64,000 bases of DNA from Siderastrea radians (taxonomy: Eukaryota; Cnidaria; Anthozoa; Scleractinia; Rhizangiidae), in NCBI GenBank assembly GCA_964017195.1, contig OZ024897.1, forward strand, positions 40,255,351 through 40,319,350, in the 5' to 3' direction. Positions 55,002-64,000 of this stretch are shown one piece after another (within the stretch, counting starts at the first letter, position 1; every line of letters begins with the position of its first letter). The position numbers and the translations under genes are program-made. Under the pieces are notes generated by a model. The model saw only the letters and a program-made list of their open reading frames with translations, was not told the DNA's origin and searched no databases.

Positions 55002-55337
55002 ATGAAACTCATCCCATTGGTTGCCTTTGTCTTCCTGGTTCTGTTGGCCACTGCACCCGACGAGTCCGAGGGAGCCATCAAACTTATCTTTTTTGTAAAG
55101 ATTGCAAAGATTCTCAAAGTGAAGCTGAAAAAGGGCATGTGGTACGCTAAGTGCAAAGTCCGCGAAGTTCCTGACGATATAGACTGCCCCGATTTTGCAT
55201 TCGGTGTGGGTCCAACTAAAAGGGCGGCCAACGCAGCAGCCGGAGTTTTCGCAGGCGCAATAGGGGATGACGAATGTATCGCTTATATCGGCCATTGCGA
55301 TACCCACAGGTTTCCTCCAAGAGGAAGGGGAAAGTAA
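55002..55337 (+). CDS. Small secreted basic four-cysteine peptide, unknown family
   Basis: 111 residues from the ATG at 55002. A clear signal peptide (MKLIPLVAFVFLVLLATA, cleavage about residue 18-25) is followed by a very cationic hydrophobic stretch (IKLIFFVKIAKILKVKLKKG, 26-45). The C-terminal half has cysteines at 51, 62, 92 and 99, enough for two disulphides, and a FGVGPTKRAANAAAGVFAG segment reminiscent of the G-x-G-x-(T/S)KR-A-A helix of double-stranded RNA-binding domains. It ends in the basic HRFPPRGRGK. The ORF appears to be a single coding exon, with AATAAA at 55487. Secretion is well supported. An antimicrobial or nucleic-acid-binding role is only inference from charge and pattern. 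I do not recognise the family. Confidence 0.7.
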   Translation: MKLIPLVAFVFLVLLATAPDESEGAIKLIFFVKIAKILKVKLKKGMWYAKCKVREVPDDIDCPDFAFGVGPTKRAANAAAGVFAGAIGDDECIAYIGHCDTHRFPPRGRGK

Positions 55338-55486
55338 ATAAAATATCCCACGGAAACCAACGACATGGAAACCCTGGACAAAGAGGAACTCTAAAATTTG
55401 AAAAGAATACCGTAAACTGTAATGTAGTTTTCATAAAGTGTTTTCTCTCCAGATGGCTAAATCTTATGTGAGCTTTTGAAGTAGCA

Positions 55487-55492
55487 AATAAA
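55487..55492 (+). terminator. Poly(A) signal of the secreted peptide gene
   Basis: AATAAA 150 bp after the stop codon. Confidence 0.65.
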
Positions 55493-58400
55493 GAATATGC
55501 GAAATGCAAAACAAGGCTTTGAATTTTATCTTCGGTTAAAGACCATGACAATGCACTGTTCGTGTAAAAACAACTTTCAGTGCGCAAACGTTGGGTTTTT
55601 ACTTCTGCCGGACCGTAGTTAGACATTAAAATTATTTGCAAAGTGAAGGAAAACGTTTTGCGATTTCTAGCGAAACAATACACGTTTGTTTGAAGGGCTT
55701 ATGCATCAGAAGTTTCACTTTTTTTTTGTAAATAATTGAACGCATTTCATCGCACGACAGGTAAGTCTAAGAAATGATAAAGGCGGACCATCGTAGTGAA
55801 CTTATGAACTTTTAAAGCAGGTTAAAAACGTATATAATTAAGGCTGCCTTTTCCCTTTGCCTTTGTCGAAGCTTCGGCGTGGGTGAGAGTCACAGACTTA
55901 AATCCATCCAATTCCTTTCCAAATCCATTTGGTATCGATTGGTTGTAATTTTAAGCGTAAACTTGCATAAGATGTCTCATGAAATTGTAAAGATTACAAA
56001 ATTTAGCATTCCAATCAATAAAGCCTCCGCAGAGGAACGTTTAGTTCTGTACATAAAACTGAGTTTCCGGGCCGATAAGTTAATCGCCGCTTCTTGACTT
56101 ACTTTCGTCTGAGAAGAAGAAGAAAAAAATCTGGAACTAGGACACGGAAGCACTTTCGTTTGCTTTGTATTCAGCACGCAGTTCAGTTGTTTACCAGGAG
56201 TTTATCGGTGTACGGCAGTACTGCACAGTTTATATATACTAACCCGGTGCCATGAAATTCCAAAAGTTCCCATCTCCTCGACCTTAACGAAAGGTAGCAA
56301 CCCTCTGAAAGTAGCAATGATTTCGATGGTTGTTAGTGGATCCCGACAATAGAGAGGACCTGAAAGGAACGATCTCAAAAGTGACGGAGCTTCCGGTACG
56401 AAATACCGTACACAACCACCTCTTACTCCATTAGTATTTTAGAAAGGTCAAAGGGCGTTTTTCAAAAATTTTCAAAAACCTCTAATAATTACCTTTTCAA
56501 TAAAAACGGTAGGTATTAGTTTTCTTATTCGTTGCTGTTTAACGCAAATGAACTCGTACGACACACTTTTTTGTGCTACCCGAAGAAATGAAACTCCGAA
56601 ATGATCCGAAAGTGATGAGGGTCGATGAGGGTTGTTTCTCTCTGAACTTTATTGTATTTAGTTGTAGGAGATATTCTGTCGCGCAAAACAAAATGAATCG
56701 CGAGAAAACTCTAGATTTAGTAAACACCAAGGAGCTGTGAATGTAAACAAATAACCCGTCGGATAAAAATGTTTGAGGAAACCAATTCACAGAAGTCGAA
56801 ACAAAGCAAATGATTATGCCCTCACTTGAGGTCAAGTTTTAAGAAAGGTGTCAGTAGTGGCGCGAAGCGTCTGTAATAGTGCGAGTTTGTTTGCTTGATT
56901 TTTCAGTGGTCATTGTTCTATGTTTGGTTTTTCGTTTGCTGCCATTTGGTCTCAATATTCATGATGACGATAAAGATTTCAAGCGTGTGTAGACGGCCAG
57001 TTTCCATATTGTTGTTATGGCAGCCGTTTTTAAATGACTGTCACCATTTTTAAATCAGAACTTTAGTTGAAATCATGTCCGTAATAACGGAGATTGTCCG
57101 GTACAAGGCTTAAGTTGACTGCACCATATTTTCTGCTCTCAAATTTAAACGTGTTTATCAAACAGTTCCGTGCTGTTAACTTATACATTGTTTACCCAAC
57201 AGGTAAATATTAAATTGTCAAGGTTATTTGTTTAGTTGAGCGGACGGAAATAAAGTAATATAATCTCATTGAAATTTGCATAAAAATCGGTAGTGCAACA
57301 GGTATTTGAACTGAGTTGAAGAGATAGGTTTTGTTGCTTGATATCTAAAGACACCTCCCTATAGCTAGCGCCAAAAAAAATTGCTTTATGTTGAAAGCTT
57401 TACAGTGGAACGGGGGGCAATAATTCATGGATCAAAAATTTCAAAATAAAGCTTTACATACGCAGCGGAAGACAAAAACGTGTACACAGTGTCAACATGT
57501 TACAAAGCTCAGATTTTCGTGTTCAAATTTCGATCATTTTTATTTCGTCATTCAATGCATAGTGAGGCTACCTTGCTGAAATGAAACATTAGATCTGAAC
57601 TTTTTTTCACTTAAACAAGAATAAACTTTATACTCTGAGAAAAGACCTCTATTCAACCTCCAACTTCAGCTAAGAACGCAGCTGGACAAAATTGATCTCG
57701 GACCTCAGGTATGTGAAGTGACTAGGTTATTTTTTAGCGTGTGGGAACAATGTAACATCCCAACTGAAGAACCTAACAAATACATATAAATTATTAGCCT
57801 GCGTGCAGACGGAAATAGGAGACGTCTGCACGCAGGCTAATAAATTACCTGCGATGAAATCCCCGCTGTGGATATCTCCGTCGATTTGTGATTTACTAAA
57901 ATCTTATCTCGGATTTTCGCAATGACAATTCAAGAAGTTAATTCACCCAAACCAATTTCGGAAGGATTAATTGAAATGCTATTTTGAATACTAAAGTATG
58001 TCAGAATACCAAAAGCTTCTTAAAATTATGATGAGATGAGATGTGTGGCGCGCCTGGTAAACAAAATTTTCTTGGACCTTATATATATATATTATAGAGA
58101 GCACCCTTTCTTTGAAAATTAAAAACACCTAAGTAAAATTTGGCGAAAAAATTTTGTCTTGTTAGAACGATAGAAGTAGGATTAATTTAACATAAAACAT
58201 GGGCTTTACACCATATCTGTGTTAAGAGCTTAACTTAGAGGTTTAGAGTAACCTCGATAAATAATAAATGGTTAGTGCGAAATGTAAAAAGAAAAGAGGC
58301 ACAATGGCAATTTATTTTCTCGGCCATTATAGGGACATGGTAAATTCAGTTAAGTTAATTTTGAGTTCAATCAAAACTCGGCGCTTTGGAAAACTCAGCC

Positions 58401-59226
58401 GCAGTTTTCAGTGGGACTTCGTTTGACTTAGAAATATCGATCTGGCTGATTTCAAATGCTCCGCAGAAAAATTACTTTAAAGTCAAAAAAAAAAAATGGG
58501 AATTTGCAGTGGTACACAGAGAGGTTCTTCACCCACTGACATCCACATAGAATTGGAATTTACACATTGCAAAAGAAAAGTCAAACGTTGGAACAAAACC
58601 CGGCTCTGACGGCGAATAGAAGCGATAGAAGGACGGGAACAAAAGTTTGAGAAACTTAACTATAAATAACCAGTATTAAGTAGATAGTACGCTTAGATTC
58701 CCACCGCCAAAAGCTTTACTTTTGAACCCCTTATGCATAAAAATATCATATAGAATAAAGATTGGCTCATCATTATACTTCATCATCCCCTTAGAGCACT
58801 TGTCATATTTGTTTGCCACACGAATTTTCCTGATTTTCTTATTTGTATTGCTTCCTTTTCCATCGCAAAATCTGGGGTTCAAAATAATCCCTGTTTTTTT
58901 AATACATGAAATAGTTTTCGATTGATTTTAGATATGCAATAGTTATTGACTAATATATTTGGGAAGGAAGAGGGGAAAAGAAAGGGGAAATGGAAATGGA
59001 AGGGGGAGACTGGCGCTTAGGAGGACTTACGAATGAGGTGTTAAAACCAGGAATGTATTATTGAGAGGGATCTTGGAAATGTCAGGGTGCATAAATTACG
59101 GACGTTTTCTTCAGAAAGAAGTGACAATTTCATTGACCCACTGAAGCTGGTAATCATGTCACCTGTCTATCATAATTTAATGATCATAGTTTTGCATTTT
59201 TTTGTCATTCTGTTTGTACTAAAAAG
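55493..59226. other. Intergenic, mostly featureless
   Basis: AT-rich DNA with no supported gene. It holds a short (TA)n run near 58081-58095, the 53-bp hairpin at 57791-57843 and a purine-rich run at about 58961-59010, some 260 bp before the galaxin-like gene. Confidence 0.5.
57791..57843. mobile_element. 53-bp perfect hairpin, minimal MITE
   Basis: 21-bp arms (TTATTAGCCTGCGTGCAGAC plus G) around an 11-nt centre. The AGCCTGCGT end is shared with the MITE at 52390, suggesting the same transposon family reduced to little more than its ends. Confidence 0.7.
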
Positions 59227-59268
59227 ATGTGTTTTCTGTCCCGAATAGAACAGATCCAGGAGTTTGGA

Positions 59269-62200
59269 ATGACGTACGTTGTGCGTAGGATTGTTTTCCT
59301 GCTCGCAATTTCTGCTGCTGTGAACGCAGAACCTTTTAAAGAAAATCTTTCTTCTGACGATGAAGACATCCCAAGAGACTTCGTTAAACGTGCCAATCCA
59401 GGGGAATCAATGGATGATTCAGCAACGGATTCAGACAACATCCCATCCAATGGTAGGAAACAAATTTGTGTGAAGCAGCTTGAATTTTTGTTTGTTTGTT
59501 TTTGTCTGTGTGTGTTTGTTTCCCTCTTAACTCCCTTCTACTGTTCTTCCTTCTTGATTAGTTTAGGTTTATTTTGGGCGCAATTACGCTTTCGCATATA
59601 TTTAAGCCGTTTCGTTTTCGCTTTTCCACCTTAACAGAGCGGCATGTATTGCATATTCAATGGACCCCTCATTCATCGTAAAATTGGAAGTCAGCCCATA
59701 ATAGCAAAACCGTGCAAAGCACCTACAAAAAACGTTAGAAATCATTTAAGATTTTTTTCCAAAAATGCCAACTTTTACTTTCCGTTTTTTTAGGATTAAC
59801 ACAAAGAAGAGATGACAGCTTCTTCAAAACTCCAGTTGAAGACATGTCGTTGCGCTGTGGAAAAACGAGCTACAAAACGGCTACCCATGGATGCTGCGGG
59901 GGAAGATACAGGTACTACAAACAGACACAAAAATGCTGTTATGGCCGTGTCATCGCAAAAAGAGCGTCATGTGTGAGATTTCTCAAGTGCGGTACGTTGA
60001 GATATAACAAACTAACGCATGGATGCTGCTCTTGTAAACAAGTATACAACAAAAGAAGCCACCAATGCTGTTACGGTCGCGTCATCCCAAACAAGGCTTT
60101 GTGTGTAGGTCTAGTCACGTGTGGCACGTACAGCTACAACCCATTGACCCATGAATGCTGCGGCGGAAGGTACAAATACTACAAGAAGACCCAAAAGTGC
60201 TGTTATGGCCGAGTTATTTCCAGGCGTTCCGTGTGTCTACGCTTTCAAAGATGTGGCTCGTACAGCTACAATCCATTGACCCATGGATGCTGTGCTGGTA
60301 GATCCAGATACTTCAAGAAGACGCAAAAGTGCTGTTACGGCCGTATTTTTGGGAGAAGCTCCAAGTGTGTGCGCTATCAAAGATGTGGTTCTTACAGCTA
60401 CAATCCATTGACCCATGGATGCTGTGGTGGTAGATCCAGATACTACAAGAAGAGTCAAAAGTGCTGTTATGGCCGTATTTTTGGGAGAAGCTCCAAGTGT
60501 GTGCGCTATCAAAGATGTGGTTCTTACAGCTACAATCCATTGACCCATGGATGCTGTGGTGGTAAATCCAGATACTATAAGAAGAGCCAAAAGTGCTGTT
60601 ATGGCCGTATCATTTGGAGAAGCTCTAAGTGTGTGCGCTATCAAAGATGTGGTTCTTACAGCTACAATCCATTGACCCATGGATGCTGTGCTGGTAGATC
60701 CAGATACTACAAGAAGAGCCAAAAGTGCTGTTATGGCCGTATTTTTGGGAGAAGCTCTAAGTGTGTGCGCTATCAAAGATGTGGTTCCTACAGCTACAAT
60801 CCATTGACCCATGGATGCTGTGGTGGTAGATCCAGATACTACAAGAAGAGTCAAAAGTGCTGTTATGGCCGTATATTTGGGAGAAGCTCCAAGTGTGTGC
60901 GCTATCAAAGATGTGGTTCTTACAGCTACAATCCATTGACCCATGGATGCTGTGGTGGTAGATCCAGATACTACAAGAAGAGTCAAAAGTGCTGTTATGG
61001 CCGTATTTTTGGGAGAAGCTCCAAGTGTGTGCGCTATCAAAGATGTGGTTCTTACAGCTACAATCCATTGACCCATGGATGCTGTGGTGGTAAATCCAGA
61101 TACTATAAGAAGAGCCAAAAGTGCTGTTATGGCCGTATCATTTGGAGAAGCTCTAAGTGTGTGCGCTATCAAAGATGTGGTTCTTACAGCTACAATCCAT
61201 TGACCCATGGATGCTGTGGTGGTAAATCCAGATACTATAAGAAGAGCCAAAAGTGCTGTTATGGCCGTATCATTTGGAGAAGCTCTAAGTGTGTGCGCTA
61301 TCAAAGATGTGGTTCTTACAGCTACAATCCATTGACCCATGGATGCTGTGGTGGTAGATCCAGATACTACAAGAAGAATCAAAAGTGCTGTTATGGCCGT
61401 ATTTTTGGGAGAAGCTCCAAGTGTGTGCGCTATCAAAGATGTGGTTCTTACAGCTACAATCCATTGACCCATGGATGCTGTGGTGCTAAATCCAGATACT
61501 ATAAGAAGAGCCAAAAGTGCTGTTATGGCCGTATCATTTGGAGAAGCTCTAAGTGTGTGCACTATCAAAGATGTGGTTCTTACAGCTACAATCCATTGAC
61601 CCATGGATGCTGTGGTGGTAGATCCAGATACTACAAGAAGAGTCAAAAGTGCTGTTATGGCCGTATTTTTGGGAGAAGCTCCAAGTGTGTGCGCTATCAA
61701 AGATGTGGTTCTTACAGCTACAATCCATTGACCCATGGATGCTGTGGTGGTAAATCCAGATACTATAAGAAGAGCCAAAAGTGCTGTTATGGCCGTATCA
61801 TTTGGAGAAGCTCTAAGTGTGTGCGCTATCAAAGATGTGGTTCTTACAGCTACAATCCATTGACCCATGGATGCTGTGGTGGTAAATCCAGATACTATAA
61901 GAAGAGCCAAAAGTGCTGTTATGGCCGTATCATTTGGAGAAGCTCTAAGTGTGTGCGCTATCAAAGATGTGGTTCTTACAGCTACAATCCATTGACCCAT
62001 GGATGCTGTGGTGGTAGATCCAGATACTACAAGAAGAATCAAAAGTGCTGTTATGGCCGTATTTTTGGGAGAAGCTCCAAGTGTGTGCGCTATCAAAGAT
62101 GTGGTTCTTACAGCTACAATCCATTGACCCATGGATGCTGTGGTGCTAAATCCAGATACTATAAGAAGAGCCAAAAGTGCTGTTATGGCCGTATCATTTG

Positions 62201-63548
62201 GAGAAGCTCTAAGTGTGTGCACTATCAAAGATGTGGTTCTTACAGCTACAATCCATTGACCCATGGATGCTGTGGTGGTAGATCCAGATACTACAAGAAG
62301 AGTCAAAAGTGCTGTTATGGCCGTATTTTTGGGAGAAGCTCCAAGTGTGTGCGCTATCAAAGATGTGGCTCTTACAGCTACAATCCATTGACCCATGGAT
62401 GCTGTGGTGGTAGGTCCAGATACTACAAGAAGAGTCAAAAGTGCTGTTATGGCCGTATTTTTGGGAGAAGCTCCAAGTGTGTGCGCTATCAAAGATGTGG
62501 TTCTTACAGCTACAATCCATTGACCCATGGATGCTGTGGTGGTAGATCCAGATACTACAAGAAGAGTCAAAAGTGCTGTTATGGCCGTATTTTTGGGAAA
62601 AGCTCCAAGTGTGTGCGCTATCAAAGATGTGGTTCCTACAGCTACAATCCATTGACCCATGGATGCTGTGGTGGTAGATCCAGATACTACAAGAAGAGCC
62701 AAAAGTGCTGTTATGGCCGTATCATTTGGAAAAGCTCTAAGTGTGTGCGCTATCAAAGATGTGGTTCTTACAGCTACAATCCATTGACCCATGGATGCTG
62801 TGGTGGTAAATCCAGATACTACAAGAAGAGCCAAAAGTGCTGTTATGGCCGTATTTTTGGGAGAAGCTCCAAGTGTGTGCGCTATCAAAGATGTGGTTCC
62901 TACAGCTACAATCCATTGACCCATGGATGCTGTGGTGGTAGATCCAGATACTACAAGAAGAATCAAAAGTGCTGTTATGGCCGTATCATTTGGAAAAGCT
63001 CTAAGTGTGTGCGCTATCAAAGATGTGGTTCTTACAGCTACAATCCATTGACCCATGGATGCTGTGGTGGTAAATTCAGATACTACAAGAAGAGCCAAAA
63101 GTGCTGTTATGGCCGTATCATTTGGAGAAGCTCTAAGTGTGTGCGCTATCAAAGATGTGGTTCTTACAGCTACAATCCATTGACCCATGGATGCTGTGGT
63201 GGTAGATCCAGATACTATAAGAAGAAACAAAAGTGCTGTTATGGCCGTATCATTTTGAAAAGCTCTAAGTGTGTGCGCTATCAAAGATGTGGTTCCTACA
63301 GCTACAATCCATTGACCCATGGATGCTGTAGTGGCAGGTCCAGGTACTATAGAGGTAAGCAAAAGTGCTGTTATGGCCAAGTCATCGCCAGAAAAGCGTT
63401 CTGCGTTCGTTTGATCAGCTGTGGCACGTCGAAGTACAACCCAATGACGCACGGATGCTGTGGCGGAAGATACAAGTACTGTAAAAGCTCTCACAAGTGC
63501 TGCTATGGTCGTGTCATTTTGAAGTTGTCTTCCTGCCGTCGAGGGTAA
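59269..63548 (+). CDS. Galaxin-like secreted protein with 28 tandem Cys-rich repeats
   Basis: Exon 1 (59269-59452) encodes a signal peptide (MTYVVRRIVFLLAISAAVNA) and an acidic pro-region with SSDDEDIPRD and a KR site. Exon 2 (59794-63548) adds TQRRDDSFF and then 28 repeats of 44 residues to the stop, about 1,312 residues in all. Each repeat has six cysteines in the pattern C-x12-CC-x12-CC-x10-C (CGSYSYNPLTHGCC, QKCCYGR, SKCVRYQR). Paired cysteines followed by G, with Y-N/D-P before them, are the hallmark of galaxin, a skeletal organic-matrix protein of stony corals; galaxin relatives elsewhere are also secreted. The repeat is longer than in classical galaxin as I recall it. An upstream in-frame ATG (59227) would add 14 residues before the signal peptide and is less likely. 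Poly(A) signal at 63853. Confidence 0.88.
59856..63545 (+). repeat. 132-bp tandem coding repeats with a 660-bp higher-order unit
   Basis: Twenty-eight units of 132 bp (44 codons). Units 1-3 and 27-28 are clearly diverged; the middle ones are almost identical. By eye, bases 60902-61708 match 61562-62368 exactly, so a five-unit (660-bp) block has been duplicated very recently. Variant residues (IFGR versus IIWR, KSQ versus KNQ, GGKS versus GAKS, VRYQ versus VHYQ) mark the higher-order order. Confidence 0.95.
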
Positions 63549-63852
63549 TTGAGTACTGATAGCATCCCAGGATACTGCCCAAAAAGAACTGCTGCCATTT
63601 AGTTTAAGTATAAAGATAACTGAAAATAAGTCATTTGACCTTAATTTGATGATTGTGTAAAATCAAATATTAGCTTGAAGGGCCTTTATTCAAAAGATTC
63701 AAAACCTGTAGTAATTTTCTTGTCTTGATTCGTGGTTTTTATTTTGCCTCTGGGAAGTCAGAAATGATCATATAACAAGGTGATGGTAATTTACGTTTTA
63801 ATTAGTTTAAATAGTATATAAGCATCAATCCGAAACTGGTGATTTTCAAAGT

Positions 63853-63858
63853 AATAAA
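63853..63858 (+). terminator. Poly(A) signal of the galaxin-like gene
   Basis: AATAAA 305 bp after the stop codon; no nearer consensus signal was seen. Confidence 0.5.
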
Positions 63859-64000
63859 TTTTTGGGTGCGTTTTCATTTTCTCTTCTGGAATGAGAATAG
63901 GCAGAATGGTAATGATCAGAATTGACGAAATATGACACTAGCGTTCCAAAAATAGGTTGCAAACTAACAGCGGTTTTGTTTTCCTAAGGCTCGGCTGAAG

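Noticed and set aside
60237..63494. 1,085-codon antisense ORF across the galaxin repeats
   Set aside because: The repeat unit is 132 bp, a multiple of three, so one stop-free unit keeps the antisense frame open throughout. It has no cysteine framework, no signal peptide and no splice context; the sense strand has all three.
59856..63545. CRISPR-like array
   Set aside because: Contiguous 132-bp coding units with no distinct spacers, in a eukaryotic gene.

Overview
The window is nuclear DNA of an anthozoan cnidarian, most likely a stony coral. The evidence is multi-exon genes with GT-AG introns, a galaxin-type skeletal-matrix gene with 28 cysteine-rich repeats, and a high density of short inverted-repeat transposons, tRNA-derived SINEs, LINE 3' fragments and minisatellites. 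All gene models below were built by hand from splice sites and codon phase; no search was run.

Layout. 1-1198: last two exons of a probable GPP34/GOLPH3-like gene (+). 1309-6076: a giant foldback element with 7-bp target duplications, inverted arms of about 1.5 kb, a captured and frame-damaged Pif1-like helicase fragment in its centre, and a LINE nested in its left arm. 6409-6976: a PIF/Harbinger-like non-autonomous element. 7436-35733: the complete orthologue of AHI1 (jouberin) on the minus strand. It has 34 coding exons whose phases all agree and encodes 1,219 residues: a Lys-rich N terminus, the conserved central region, seven WD40-like repeats, an SH3 domain and a basic tail. Its introns hold most of the mobile elements, including a 5.4-kb element in intron 13. 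36263-47924: two tandem genes (+) for isoaspartyl peptidase/L-asparaginase (ASRGL1-like), four exons each with identical intron phases. The first is head-to-head with AHI1, 529 bp apart.

47925-54900 is gene-poor. It holds a tandem segmental duplication of about 1.2 kb, a perfect 48-bp-arm hairpin, and a MITE whose empty site survives in the other duplicate. 55002-55337 (+) encodes a 111-residue secreted basic four-cysteine peptide. 55493-59226 is largely empty. 59269-63548 (+) is the galaxin-like gene: a signal peptide and acidic pro-region in exon 1, then 28 repeats of 44 residues in exon 2.

The genes do not form an operon or a single pathway. AHI1 belongs to the ciliary transition zone, the asparaginases to isoaspartyl-peptide turnover, and the galaxin-like and small secreted proteins to the extracellular space. 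The most unusual objects are the foldback element with its helicase cargo, the homogenised galaxin repeat array, and the small secreted peptide.
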